Positions 25,588-34,457 of a DNA stretch of 64,000 bases are shown here, in pieces; within the stretch, counting starts at the first letter, position 1; the number at the start of each line of letters is the position of its first letter. The translations under genes and the position numbers were made by a program. Below the pieces are notes generated by a model, which was not told the DNA's origin, searched no databases, and saw nothing but the letters and a program-made list of their open reading frames with translations. The stretch is from NCBI RefSeq assembly GCF_900100335.1, contig NZ_FNFE01000004.1:310001-374000 (forward strand), written 5' to 3'. This DNA is from Natronorubrum texcoconense. GTDB lineage: Archaea > Halobacteriota > Halobacteria > Halobacteriales > Natrialbaceae.

Positions 25588-27222
25588 ATGACGGCCACAC
25601 TGACGCGAACGCGATTCCTCGCCGCGCTGGTCGCGGTGTCGATGCTCGCACTGCTGTTCGTCGCGGCCAGCGGTGCAGTCCCGCTGCTGCCCGCGGGCGA
25701 CTCCGCCGACCGGCCCGACGACCCCGCCACCGAAGACACCGTCGGCTACGTCGAGGGCTACTGGCACGACGACGAACTGGCCGTCGACGACCGTGACGAC
25801 GCCGCCATCGAAGACGAGGACGAACTCGAGTCGGTGATCTACCGGTCGATGGCGCGCGTCGAGGAGATCCGCGGACTGACGTTCGAGGACGAGGTTCCGG
25901 TCGACGTCATCTCCCGCGAGGAGTTCCAGGAGGACCACGACGAACTGTTCGTCGAACTCTCCGCGGACGAACGGGTCCAACAGAACGTCACCTACGAGGC
26001 GCTGTTCATGGTCGACAGCGAGACCGACGCGGAGGCCGAACTCGAGAGCATGTACGGCGATAGCGTCGGCGGCTACTACGACCCAGGTGCCAACGAGGTC
26101 GTCCTCGTTTCGGATAGTCCGGAGTCGCCCGAGGTCGACGAGGTGATCCTCGGTCACGAACTGCTCCACGCGCTGCAGGACCAGCACTTCGATCTCTCGG
26201 GGTACGACCGCGAGACCATCGATCAGGATAACGCGAAGAACGGCTTGATCGAGGGCGACGCCGTGACGGTGGAGACGGAGTACGACCGCAACTGCGGGGT
26301 CGAGTGGGACTGCCTCCCGGAGACTGAGGTCCAGCCGTCCCAACCGAGCGACGTCAACTGGGGTATCTACTCGATGCTCATCCATCCCTACGACGAGGGG
26401 CCGGCATACGTCGACTTCCTGCTCGAGGCCGACGACGGCTGGTCGGCAGTCGACGCGGCCTACGACGACCCGCCACAGCATTCCGCCGAGGTGATCCACC
26501 CCGACGAAGAGCGTGAACTGGCCGACGTCAGCATCGAAGACGAGTCCGACGAGGCCTGGGAACCGTTCGAGGTCGACGGCGAGGTCGCGACCGAGACGGT
26601 GGGCGAAGCGGGAATGGTCGCGATGTTCGGCGGGAACGCGCTCGATCCAACCCAGCCGTCGGTGATCGAAGACGACGCGTTCCTCACCCCCGATTTCCGC
26701 ATCGACTACGATCAGCCGTACACGGACGGCTGGGCGGGCGACCAACTCGTTACCTACGTCGATTCGGCCGCGGCGGCGAACGGAACGCCTGCGACCGAGG
26801 AGACCGGCTTCGTCTGGCAGACCGAGTGGGCCTCGAGCGAGGACGCCGAGCAGTTCGCCGACGGCTACGGCGAGTTGCTCGAGCTCAACGGTGCCGAATC
26901 CGTCGACGGCGAGGCTCTCTACGAGATCGATGATGCGTATCCCGGCGCGTACGCCGTTCAGACGGACGGCGAGACGGTGACGATCGTTCGCGCGCCGTCG
27001 GTCGACGACCTGGACGCCGTCGCGGCGGGCGTCACCGCGGACACTGACGACGCGGATAACGGAGACACGGACGACGCCGAATCCGGCGAACCGAGTGAGC
27101 TGAACGAGACGGCGGACGAGGATGACGGGGCGGCGTCCGACGACTCCATTCCCGGATTCGCCGCCCCCGGTGCGGTGATCGCCGTCGCGGTCGCCGTGCT
27201 CGCGGCTCGGCTCCGGAACTGA
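25588..27222 (+). CDS. Hvo_1808-family surface protein with HExxH motif
   Basis: 544 residues from ATG 25588, which begins with a signal peptide (TRTRFLAALVAVSMLALLFVAASG). GHELLHALQDQHFDLSG contains an HELLH zincin motif, and an Asp/Glu-rich ENAKNGLIEGDAV-like stretch (NGLIEGDAVTVETEY) about 30 residues later may supply the third zinc ligand. The end has an acidic linker followed by PGFAAPGAVIAVAVAVLAARLRN, a PGF-CTERM-like anchor processed by archaeosortase. It is thus probably a cell-surface metalloprotease or a relic of one. A lipoprotein paralog follows 80 bases downstream. Confidence 0.85.
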   Translation: MTATLTRTRFLAALVAVSMLALLFVAASGAVPLLPAGDSADRPDDPATEDTVGYVEGYWHDDELAVDDRDDAAIEDEDELESVIYRSMARVEEIRGLTFEDEVPVDVISREEFQEDHDELFVELSADERVQQNVTYEALFMVDSETDAEAELESMYGDSVGGYYDPGANEVVLVSDSPESPEVDEVILGHELLHALQDQHFDLSGYDRETIDQDNAKNGLIEGDAVTVETEYDRNCGVEWDCLPETEVQPSQPSDVNWGIYSMLIHPYDEGPAYVDFLLEADDGWSAVDAAYDDPPQHSAEVIHPDEERELADVSIEDESDEAWEPFEVDGEVATETVGEAGMVAMFGGNALDPTQPSVIEDDAFLTPDFRIDYDQPYTDGWAGDQLVTYVDSAAAANGTPATEETGFVWQTEWASSEDAEQFADGYGELLELNGAESVDGEALYEIDDAYPGAYAVQTDGETVTIVRAPSVDDLDAVAAGVTADTDDADNGDTDDAESGEPSELNETADEDDGAASDDSIPGFAAPGAVIAVAVAVLAARLRN

Positions 27223-27301
27223 GCGCCGTGGGTAGTCGGCGGATGCGTTCGAGTCGCGGCGAGCGATGAACCTATGACCTCGCCGTCGAAAGAAGGGGTC
27301 G

Positions 27302-28735
27302 ATGCAACGGGGCCACCTCGGACTCCTCGCGGTCGTCTCCCTTCTCGTGCTCTCGGGCTGTGCCCTTCCCGACTCCCCGGACCGGTTCGACACTGACCGA
27401 GAGCTCGGATACGTCGGTGGCTACGCCCACGACGACGCCTTCGAGTTCGACGACCACGACGCGCTCACCGAGGACCAACTCGAGGCCGTCAAGTACCGAT
27501 CGATGGCCCGGATCGAGGTCGTTCGCGGGCTGCAGTTCGAACACGACGTCAGGCTCGAGGTGATCTCCAGAGACGAGTATCGAAGCCAGCGCGGCGCCCC
27601 CGGATCGGCGTCGCCGTTCGTCAACGAGGTCTGGCGCGGCGCGTTCATCGTCGACGGCGAGACGGACGTCAGTCAGGCGATGAACACCCTCTACGGCGGG
27701 GCCGTCCAGGGCTACTACACGAACGATCGAATCGTCATCATCACGGACGACACCGACGAGATTCGGATCAATCGTAACACGTTGGTCCACGAACTGGTCC
27801 ACGCGCTGCAGGACCAACAGTTCGGGCTCGACCGGAGCGGCCAGACGATCGACGAACAGCGAGCCGAGATCGGGCTCACCGAGGGTGAAGCGGAGTACAT
27901 CCCGCATCTGTACGACCAGCGCTGCGGCGAGGAGTGGCAGTGTCTCGCCGACCACGAGCGGCCGCCGGCCACCAATCTCGGCGAGACCCCGTTCAACGCC
28001 GGGCTCTTCCTCTCGATCTACGCGCCGTACTCGGAGGGGCCGCCGTTCGTCGACCACCTCCGTGATCGGGGCGGCTGGTCGGCCGTCGACGACGCCTACG
28101 ACGATCGACCGGTGAGCACGAGCCAGCTGATCCACCCCGAGCGCTACCCGGACGATCGACCGGTCGACGTCGAAGTGCCGGACCGCTCGAGCGACGACTG
28201 GGAGCCGTTCACCCGCGGGAGCGAGCCCCGCACGGAGACGGTGGGCGAGGCGACGTTGTTCGCCGCCCTCTGGACTAACGACGTCGTCGACCGGTGGCTC
28301 ACCGACGGGGCGACCGACCTCTCGCCGTACAACTACTCCTCCCCGGCGACCGACGGCTGGACCGGCGACACCATGCAGGTCTACCACGACGCGGACGACG
28401 AGGACCGAACCGGCCACGTCTGGTCTCTCGCCTGGGAGAGCGAGGACGACGCCGACGAGTTCGCCGACGCCTACCGAACGCTCCTCGAGAACCGCGGGGC
28501 GACGGCGGTCGAACGCGCGGACGACGTCTACCGAATCGACGACGACGAGGCGTTCGCCGGCGCCTACCGCGTGACCGTCGACGGGGACCGCGTCGAAATC
28601 GTCGGCGCGCCGACGGTCGACGAGATCGAGGCGATTCACGGATCGGGGGCGGCGTCGACGACGCTCGAGCGCCCGGTCACGGCGTCAGCGCCGGCGACGA
28701 GTGTCTCGGGGCCGATCGTCGCTGCGCGACCGTAA
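27302..28735 (+). CDS. Hvo_1808-family paralog, lipoprotein form
   Basis: 477 residues, clearly homologous to the preceding gene (same GYVxGYxHDD start, YRSMARIEVVRGL, HELVHALQDQQFGLD, NAGLFLSIYAPYSEGPPFVDHL, and ETVGEATLFAAL blocks). The HELVH zincin motif is intact and is followed by IGLTEGEAEYIPHLYD. Here the N-terminus is a lipobox signal (LLAVVSLLVLSGCALP) and there is no C-terminal anchor, so the two paralogs are held at the surface by different means. A conserved pair of Cys (RCGEEWQC) is shared with the first copy. A tandem duplication is the simplest origin. Confidence 0.85.
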   Translation: MQRGHLGLLAVVSLLVLSGCALPDSPDRFDTDRELGYVGGYAHDDAFEFDDHDALTEDQLEAVKYRSMARIEVVRGLQFEHDVRLEVISRDEYRSQRGAPGSASPFVNEVWRGAFIVDGETDVSQAMNTLYGGAVQGYYTNDRIVIITDDTDEIRINRNTLVHELVHALQDQQFGLDRSGQTIDEQRAEIGLTEGEAEYIPHLYDQRCGEEWQCLADHERPPATNLGETPFNAGLFLSIYAPYSEGPPFVDHLRDRGGWSAVDDAYDDRPVSTSQLIHPERYPDDRPVDVEVPDRSSDDWEPFTRGSEPRTETVGEATLFAALWTNDVVDRWLTDGATDLSPYNYSSPATDGWTGDTMQVYHDADDEDRTGHVWSLAWESEDDADEFADAYRTLLENRGATAVERADDVYRIDDDEAFAGAYRVTVDGDRVEIVGAPTVDEIEAIHGSGAASTTLERPVTASAPATSVSGPIVAARP

Positions 28736-28828
28736 CGCAACCGTGGGACCGGTCGACGCGGAGCGGTGGGCTCTCGAGGAACGCGGAGTTCGGTGTATTC
28801 AAGCGGGGGTGCCGATAACACCCGGTTC

Positions 28829-29755
28829 GTGAACCGATACCGGAACGGCGGCCTGTTTCTCACCCTCTGTCTCATCTGGGGAACGACGTTCGTGGCGATC
28901 AGCGCCGGGCTGTTACACTTTCCGCCGGTGCTCTTCGCCGCGTTTCGGTACGATCTCGCCGCGATACTCCTCCTCGCGTACGTCTATGTCACGGCGGACG
29001 TCTGGCGTCCTTGCGGACGAACCGAGTGGACCGAGGTCGCCGTCGGCGCGGTGTTTCTCATCGCCGCGTACCACGCGTTTCTCTTCGCCGGCCAGCAGTA
29101 CACGACGGCCGCGACGGCCGCGATCATCGTGAGCCTCACGCCGATTCTCTCGGCCGGCCTCTCGCGGGTGTTCGTTCCCGAGTACTCGCTGACCCCGATC
29201 GGCGTCGTCGCCCTTCTCTGCGGTGTGGCCGGCGTGGTCGTCATCGCACGTCCCGATCCGGGGAATCTGCTGTCGTCGGACGTGGTCGCGACGGGCCTTA
29301 TCTTCTGTGCCGCTTCGGCGATGGCGCTCGGAAGCGTCCTCTCGCGCCGAATCGAGTCGTCGCTTCCCACGCTCACGATGCAGGCGTGGGCGATGCTCGG
29401 CGGGGCGATGCTCATGCACGCGGTGAGCGCCTCGATGGGCGAACCGATCGACGTCGGCGCCTGGACGAACCCGCAAGCGATCGGCTCGCTGGCGTTTCTG
29501 GTGATCGTCTCGAGCGTGCTCGGCTTCTTCCTGTACTTCACCCTGCTCGAAACGCTCGGTCCGGTCGAACTCAATATGGTTTCGTACGTCGCACCGGCCA
29601 TCGCCGCGGTCGTCGGCTGGCTCTACCTCGGCGAAGCGATCTACCCCTCGACGGTCTTCGGGTTCCTCCTCATCGCCGTCGGATTCGTCCTCACGAAGCG
29701 GCGGTTTATCGCGCGCGAGCTGTCGGCGCTGAAAACCGGATCGACGGCCGAGTAA
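28829..29755 (+). CDS. EamA/DMT-family transporter
   Basis: 308 residues from GTG 28829 (an earlier GTG/ATG in frame at 28766 is possible but adds a Ser/Gly-rich tail). Ten hydrophobic segments form two repeats of the EamA domain; hallmark pieces are LIWGTTFVAISAGL, RYDLAAILLLA and VELNMVSYVAPAIAAVVGWLYLGE. It is a drug/metabolite exporter of the cytoplasmic membrane with unknown substrate. It lies alone between the Hvo_1808 pair and nicotinate phosphoribosyltransferase. Confidence 0.88.
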   Translation: MNRYRNGGLFLTLCLIWGTTFVAISAGLLHFPPVLFAAFRYDLAAILLLAYVYVTADVWRPCGRTEWTEVAVGAVFLIAAYHAFLFAGQQYTTAATAAIIVSLTPILSAGLSRVFVPEYSLTPIGVVALLCGVAGVVVIARPDPGNLLSSDVVATGLIFCAASAMALGSVLSRRIESSLPTLTMQAWAMLGGAMLMHAVSASMGEPIDVGAWTNPQAIGSLAFLVIVSSVLGFFLYFTLLETLGPVELNMVSYVAPAIAAVVGWLYLGEAIYPSTVFGFLLIAVGFVLTKRRFIARELSALKTGSTAE

Positions 29756-29860
29756 CGTCCACCGGAGCCCAGAACCGCACGTGACGGGGCCAAACCGGAC
29801 GCGCTCGCGGCTCCGACCGCAGACAAGTAGCTTTTTTGTCCGCCCCGGAAAGTCGTCGGT

Positions 29861-31021
29861 ATGACAAACCCGTTCGGAACCGTCCCAGCGGAGGCGATTC
29901 TCGAGGGCCGGGCCACCGACGCCTACTTCGAGCGCACCCGGGACACTCTCGAGCACGCGGGGAAGAACCCACACGTCGTCGCCGAGGTGACGGCCGATCA
30001 GTTCCCGACCGGCGATTTCGAGGTGTTCACCGGCGTCGAAGACGTTGCGACGCTCTTTGCGGGCCGCGACGTGGATATCGACGCGCTGCCCGACGGCCAA
30101 CTGTTCGACGGCGGTCCCGTAATGCGAATCGAAGGGCCGTACCTCGAGTTCGCCGAACTCGAGACCTCCCTACTCGGCTTTCTGTCCCAGCCCAGCGGGT
30201 TCGCGACTGGCGCACTCGAGGTTCGGCGGGCGGCCCCGGATTCGACCGTCCTCTCGTTCGGCGCGCGCCACGTCCATCCCTCGATCGCGGCGACGGTTGA
30301 ACGCGCCGCGTTGCTCGCCGGACTCGACGGCTTCTCGCACGTCGCCGCGGGCGATATTCTGGGTCGGGAAGCCGGCGGGACGATGCCCCACGCGCTCATG
30401 TTCTGTTTCGGCGAGGGCAACCAGGCCGAGGCGTGGACGGCGTTCGACGAGGCCGTCGGCGAGGACGTCCCGCGGATCGCGCTGACCGACACCTTCTGGG
30501 ACGAGAAGAGCGAGAGCCTGTTGGCCGCCGAGACGTTGGGCGACCGCCTCGAGGGCGTTCGCCTCGATACGACGGGCTCGAGACGCGGCGACTTCCGACA
30601 CATCGTCCGCGAGATCCGCTGGGAACTCGACGCGCGCGGCCACGAGGACGTCGACATCTTCTGTAGCGGCGGGCTCACCCCCCAGTCGATCCGCGAGCTT
30701 CGAGATATTGCGGACGGCTTCGGCGTCGGCAGTCACATCACGGGCGCCGACTCGGTCGACTTCAGCCTCGATATCGTCTCCCTCGAGGGCGAGTCGGTCT
30801 CCAAGCGGGGCAAGCTCTCGGGCGTCAAGGAGGTGTACCGGACGGCAGCGGGGGGCCACCACGTCGCGCTCGCCGATCGGGAGGGTCCCGAAGACGGCGA
30901 GGCCCTGCTCGAGCCGCTCGTTCGCGACGGCGAGATCGTCCGCGAGTTCGACCTCGACGACGCGAGCGAGCGGTGTCTGGCCGACGCGGAGCGAGTCGGG
31001 TTCGACGAATCAACGGATTGA
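29861..31021 (+). CDS. Nicotinate phosphoribosyltransferase
   Basis: 386 residues, the short archaeal/QAPRTase-like form. Features are GPVMRIEGPYLEFAELETSLLGFLSQPSGFATGA, the SFGARHVHPSIAATVERAALLAG active-site block, LTDTFWDEK, and VRLDTTGSRRGDFRHIVREIRWELD with the phosphate-binding FCSGGLTPQSI. It makes nicotinate mononucleotide from nicotinate and PRPP in the Preiss-Handler route to NAD. The nicotinamidase-like gene at 24848 would supply nicotinate. The next small gene starts 26 bases after the stop. Confidence 0.93.
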   Translation: MTNPFGTVPAEAILEGRATDAYFERTRDTLEHAGKNPHVVAEVTADQFPTGDFEVFTGVEDVATLFAGRDVDIDALPDGQLFDGGPVMRIEGPYLEFAELETSLLGFLSQPSGFATGALEVRRAAPDSTVLSFGARHVHPSIAATVERAALLAGLDGFSHVAAGDILGREAGGTMPHALMFCFGEGNQAEAWTAFDEAVGEDVPRIALTDTFWDEKSESLLAAETLGDRLEGVRLDTTGSRRGDFRHIVREIRWELDARGHEDVDIFCSGGLTPQSIRELRDIADGFGVGSHITGADSVDFSLDIVSLEGESVSKRGKLSGVKEVYRTAAGGHHVALADREGPEDGEALLEPLVRDGEIVREFDLDDASERCLADAERVGFDESTD

Positions 31022-31046
31022 ACTCTCTGCCGTCGGCAGACGCGGT

Positions 31047-31295
31047 ATGGAGTCTGCAACCGACGCGGCGCCGTCCCGCGACGCGATCGTGAACCTGTTG
31101 ACGCTCAAACTGGTCGGTATCGCGGTCTTCGCAGTCGTCGTCAACTGGTCTGCCATGATGATCTCGGGTCCGCTCGGCCTGTTTCGGATCGGTCTCTTCG
31201 CACTCGGCAATATCGTCGTCTGTTGGCTCGTCGTCGACGCCGTCTTCGCCGCCCTCGACCAGTTGCTCGAGTCGAAACTCCACGAGCGGGAGTGA
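31047..31295 (+). CDS. Small two-helix membrane protein
   Basis: 82 residues from ATG 31047. After a polar start (SATDAAPSRDAIVNLLTLK) there are two hydrophobic helices, GIAVFAVVVNWSAMMISGPLG and RIGLFALGNIVVCWLVVDAVFAAL, and a charged tail (ESKLHERE). No family is recognised. It is close to nicotinate phosphoribosyltransferase (26 bases) and probably shares its transcript; it converges with the ABC permease gene. Confidence 0.65.
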   Translation: MESATDAAPSRDAIVNLLTLKLVGIAVFAVVVNWSAMMISGPLGLFRIGLFALGNIVVCWLVVDAVFAALDQLLESKLHERE

Positions 31296-31336
31296 CCGAC
31301 TCCCGGTCGCAGCGCCGGCTGGATGGCGGGCATCGT

Positions 31337-32236
31337 TCAGTTCAGATCCGCCCGCTCGAACCGCCAGTAGCCGATCGCGAGCGGGATCACGATCCAACAC
31401 AGCAGGACGACGGCGGCGAACCAGTCGCTGAGGTAGAACGGCAGATCGCCGCTCACGCGGTTCGAGACCAGGAGCGCATTCGGATTCTCCATCGTCTCCT
31501 CCGGAACGTCCTCGATCATGGTCTGCCAGCCGAGCATCGGCCAGATGAACTGGTCGGCGAGTTCGCTCGAGACCGCGCGGTAGGCCTCGAGCGGGTTTAG
31601 CTGCAGGAGGAAGAAGTACCACTCGGGGGCCTCGAGTCCGGGCAGTTCGCCCTCGACGAGGTAGTGGACGGCCGTCACGGCCGGATGCCAGACGAGCGTG
31701 AAGACCACGTAGCTTCCGATCGCGCCGCCCATCGCCTGCATTCTCGATGACGCCATCGCCGAGACGCCGACCGCGATGGCGGTAAAGGCCATCCCGAGGA
31801 GAATCGTCAGTGCCGAGAACCCGAGGAACGTTTGGAGGGGAACGTCGTCGAACAGCGCGAGCGCGATCACGATGGCGACGAGACAGGCCACGATCGACGC
31901 GACGGCGATGACGGCCAGCCGGCTCAGGAGTTTGCCGGCGAACACGTCCCAGCGGCTGTGTGAGAGGCCGAACAGCACCCGCAGGCTGCCCGACTGTCGC
32001 TCGCCGACGACGGCCATGTAGCCGACGAGCAGGGCCAGAATCGGGATGAGGAGGAGTCCGCCGATGTTGGCGACGACGCCGATAACCTCCGTCGGTTCGG
32101 TATCGGAGAGGTTGTCGGTCGCCGCGCCGACCGCGATGATCCCCATCAGGAAGACGAAGACGCCCATCACGGCCCAGATCATCCGCGAGCGGATCGCGTC
32201 CTCGAAGTCCTTTCGGGCCAGCAGCGCGGTGCTCAT
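31337..32236 (-). CDS. ABC-2 type exporter permease
   Basis: 299 residues with six hydrophobic segments. ARKDFEDAIRSRMIWAVMG is the usual amphipathic start of ABC-2 permeases and VGERQSGSLRVLFGLSHSRWDVFAGKLLSRLAV the conserved cytoplasmic loop. A large extracellular loop lies between segments five and six (LEAPEWYFFLLQLNPLEAYR ... LYLSDWF). It overlaps the ATPase gene by four bases. The pair exports an unknown substrate. It forms part of the regulator/sensor neighbourhood at 31-36.5 kb. Confidence 0.9.
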   Translation of the reverse strand: MSTALLARKDFEDAIRSRMIWAVMGVFVFLMGIIAVGAATDNLSDTEPTEVIGVVANIGGLLLIPILALLVGYMAVVGERQSGSLRVLFGLSHSRWDVFAGKLLSRLAVIAVASIVACLVAIVIALALFDDVPLQTFLGFSALTILLGMAFTAIAVGVSAMASSRMQAMGGAIGSYVVFTLVWHPAVTAVHYLVEGELPGLEAPEWYFFLLQLNPLEAYRAVSSELADQFIWPMLGWQTMIEDVPEETMENPNALLVSNRVSGDLPFYLSDWFAAVVLLCWIVIPLAIGYWRFERADLN

Positions 32237-33276
32237 CGACCCACCTCCTCGTCGACACTGACGGAGCCTGCACTGGCGGACTCGCCGGCCAGGCCGCCGT
32301 CGGCAGCCGTTCGCTGCGGGACCGTCGAGTCGTCAACTGCTTTCTCCTCCCGGACCGACTCCGCTTCAACGCCGGTGAACGCCGAGAAGAGGTCCTCGAG
32401 CGTCGCCTCTTCGATGTCGAAGTCGACGATCGGCGTGCCGGACTCGACGAGTCGGTGGATCGCGTGCGCCTTCGCGGCCGGATCGGCGTACGTGACTCGG
32501 AGCCGACCGTTCTTTTCGGCCGTCACCTCGCTGACGCCGTCGATATCGACGAGTTCGGTGTGGTCGACCGACGGCTCCCCCGCCACGTCGACGACGAGAC
32601 TCGAGCCCACGCCCGAGCGCTCGCGCAGTCCGGCGATGGTGTCGACGGTGACGAGTTCGCCGCCGTCGAGGATGCCGACGCGGTCGCAGACCGCCGCGAC
32701 CTGTCCGAGGATGTGACTCGAGAAGAAGACGGTCGTTCCGTCCGCGGCCTCCTCGCGGATGATCTCCTGAAAGGTCCGGATGCCGTGGGGATCGAGGCCG
32801 CTCGAGGGCTCGTCCAGTACGAGGAGTTCGGGGTCGCCGACGAGGGCCATCGCCATCGCGAGTCGCTGTTTCATCCCCTTCGAGTAGTCGCCGACCGGCC
32901 GCTCGGCGTCGGCGAGGTCCAGTCCGACGCGCTCGAGCAGGGCGTCTGGGGATTCGGTCCCGCCCTTGGAGTCGAGGGCGAACTCGAGGTGTCGGGTGCC
33001 CGAGGAGCGCTCCCAGAGGTCGAAGCCGTCGGGGAGGATGCCGACGCGGTCGCGAACCGCGTCGGTTTCTTCGTGGGTGTCGTAGCCGAGCACCGTCGCC
33101 GTCCCCTCGGTGGGCCGGATGAAGTCCAGCAGGAGATCGATCGTCGTCGTCTTCCCCGCGCCGTTTGGCCCGAGGAAGCCGAAGACCTCGCCCGCCTCGA
33201 CGGTCAACTCGAGGGCCTCGAGGGCCGTCTCCTCGCCGTAGCGTTTCGTCAGCCCGGTCGTTTCGATCGCGGCCAT
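32233..33276 (-). CDS. ABC exporter ATPase
   Basis: 347 residues from ATG 33276 (a GTG two codons earlier is an alternative). Walker A GPNGAGKTT, signature YSKGMKQRLAMAMAL, Walker B LLVLDEPSSGLD and the switch His in FFSSHILGQVAAVCD are all intact. A C-terminal extension of ~110 residues carries an extra beta domain (VVDVAGEPSVDHTEL) and an acidic tail. I favour ATG 33276 because a strong ribosome-binding site (GGGAGG) is seven bases upstream. A 47-codon reading frame ends six to eight bases before or at the start, suggesting translational coupling. Confidence 0.92.
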   Translation of the reverse strand: MAAIETTGLTKRYGEETALEALELTVEAGEVFGFLGPNGAGKTTTIDLLLDFIRPTEGTATVLGYDTHEETDAVRDRVGILPDGFDLWERSSGTRHLEFALDSKGGTESPDALLERVGLDLADAERPVGDYSKGMKQRLAMAMALVGDPELLVLDEPSSGLDPHGIRTFQEIIREEAADGTTVFFSSHILGQVAAVCDRVGILDGGELVTVDTIAGLRERSGVGSSLVVDVAGEPSVDHTELVDIDGVSEVTAEKNGRLRVTYADPAAKAHAIHRLVESGTPIVDFDIEEATLEDLFSAFTGVEAESVREEKAVDDSTVPQRTAADGGLAGESASAGSVSVDEEVGR

Positions 33277-33278
33277 CG

Positions 33279-33422
33279 TCACACCTCCCTCGCCGGCTGT
33301 CTGCGGCGATTCCGGCCGTCGGCTACGCTGCGCTCGGATCGCCGGTACTGCTCGTTTCGATACGGGACCGCTGCGTCGATCGGTCCGGTTCCGGAGCCGG
33401 TATCGGTCTGCGTGTCTCCCAT
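33279..33422 (-). CDS. Possible 47-residue leader ORF upstream of the ABC operon
   Basis: ATG 33422 to TGA 33279-33281, overlapping the alternative GTG of the ATPase gene and ending two bases before its ATG. The product starts MGDTQTDTGSGTGPIDAAVP and ends in a basic run (RNRRRQPAREV). A CTTATAGG element about 28 bases upstream would give a leaderless transcript starting at this ATG. About three-quarters of third codon positions are G or C, compatible with coding. No homology is recognised. It may be a translated leader whose reading controls the ATPase gene. Confidence 0.4.
   Translation of the reverse strand: MGDTQTDTGSGTGPIDAAVPYRNEQYRRSERSVADGRNRRRQPAREV
33283..33288 (-). promoter_or_regulatory. 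Strong ribosome-binding site of the ABC ATPase gene
   Basis: GGGAGG on the minus strand ends seven bases before ATG 33276. Strong Shine-Dalgarno sites are uncommon for first genes in haloarchaea but usual for internal genes, so this supports a translated ORF upstream. Confidence 0.6.
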
Positions 33423-33447
33423 TGCGTGCTGACCGTCGACCGGGAGC

Positions 33448-33504
33448 ATCCTATAAGCGGATTCACAGTTGTCGGGCCGGCAGTCGTGGCAAACAGTTAT
33501 ATAC
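33448..33504 (-). promoter_or_regulatory. Two TATA elements upstream of the ABC leader ORF
   Basis: On the minus strand GTATATAAC (33504-33496) and CTTATAGG (33457-33450) are both good TATA boxes. The first continues as T-GTT, matching GTATATAAC-C-GTT at 35706-35718 in front of the second sensor-like gene. The second is spaced for a leaderless start at 33422. Confidence 0.5.
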
Positions 33505-33523
33505 GAGTTGTGCACCCGGCGGG

Positions 33524-34306
33524 TTAGTCGGCAGTCCGTTCGCGCACGGACTCGAGTGCGTCCCGTCCGGCCGTTCCCAGAAACAGTCGGCTGACCTGCC
33601 CGTTGAGCCACGCGAACGCGTTCAACAGCGCGAGCGAGGCGACCAAGACGACGACTCCGACGACCGAAACCGCCAGCGCCTCGGGGAGCGTCGTCGCCTC
33701 CCACTCGGCGATCGTGACGGCGAACTCGACCCCGACGAGCAGTTCGTTCCACGGGAGTTCCAGCGACGGCGTGAGATGGATCGGGTCGCCCCCGTTGACG
33801 AGCCCCACCTGCACGTTCGGCTGGTCGTAGTACAGCGGCGTCAGGAGCAGGGCAATCGACGTGGTGAGCATCGTCGTCAGCAGGACGAACGAGACGATGC
33901 CGACGACGAACTTGAGAAAGAGGTAACAGATCGCCGCGTACGTCTCGAGACCGAAGACGAGCAATCGAACGCCGTCGATCCCGTCCTCGCCGTCGAGAAA
34001 CGGGTAGCCGGGCGAATCGATGTTGATCGACAACAGATGTCGGGTCGTCGCGCGCTCGAATGCCGCGAAGACGTGGCTCGCGGCGAGCACGAGGAGCAAG
34101 ATCGGCACGCCGACCGCGATAATCAGCAGCCCGAACCCGAGCGAGAAGCCGGTCACCAGAAAGACGAAGTAGATGATGCCGAGCGGAAACGCGAGCAGCA
34201 GGTAGCAGAGATTCAGATAGGTCTGCGGCCGGAACGGACTGAGTGCTGCGGCCCGCATCGTCCGCCCGACGCCGTCGATGCGGATGGATCCCGCTCGAAG
34301 ACTCAC
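33524..34306 (-). CDS. Sensor-like membrane protein (PF13796-type) 1
   Basis: 260 residues from GTG 34306, which has a TATA element (TTTATGTTAA) about 27 bases upstream. FRPQTYLNLCYLLLAFPLGIIYFVFLVTGFSLGFGLLIIAVGVPILLL is the hallmark start of the putative sensor domain found at the N-terminus of some histidine kinases. Here it stands alone with four transmembrane segments and an extracellular loop (DQPNVQVGLVNGGDPIHLTPSLELPWNE). There is no kinase or output domain. A paralog lies at 35792. It is divergent from the regulator operon at 34458/34598. Confidence 0.8.
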   Translation of the reverse strand: MSLRAGSIRIDGVGRTMRAAALSPFRPQTYLNLCYLLLAFPLGIIYFVFLVTGFSLGFGLLIIAVGVPILLLVLAASHVFAAFERATTRHLLSINIDSPGYPFLDGEDGIDGVRLLVFGLETYAAICYLFLKFVVGIVSFVLLTTMLTTSIALLLTPLYYDQPNVQVGLVNGGDPIHLTPSLELPWNELLVGVEFAVTIAEWEATTLPEALAVSVVGVVVLVASLALLNAFAWLNGQVSRLFLGTAGRDALESVRERTAD

Positions 34307-34327
34307 GTCCGAACTCTCGTCGGCCAG

Positions 34328-34339
34328 TTAACATAAATC
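34328..34339 (-). promoter_or_regulatory. TATA box of sensor-like gene 1
   Basis: TTTATGTTAA on the minus strand is centred about 27 bases before GTG 34306, the spacing for leaderless transcription. Confidence 0.55.
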
Positions 34340-34457
34340 TTGCCGGGGGCCTCGAACCTGGGCGTGACGTGCTGTGACCGCCGTCTGTGCGAACGCCGTC
34401 GCAAACGTCCCGTAGATCCGAACGATTATTGCCTTTCGAGCGGGAGTCAGGAGGGAC

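Noticed and set aside
25492-27393. 633-codon minus-strand frame over the first Hvo_1808 gene
   Set aside because: The plus strand has signal peptide, zincin motif and C-terminal anchor; the minus frame has none of these.
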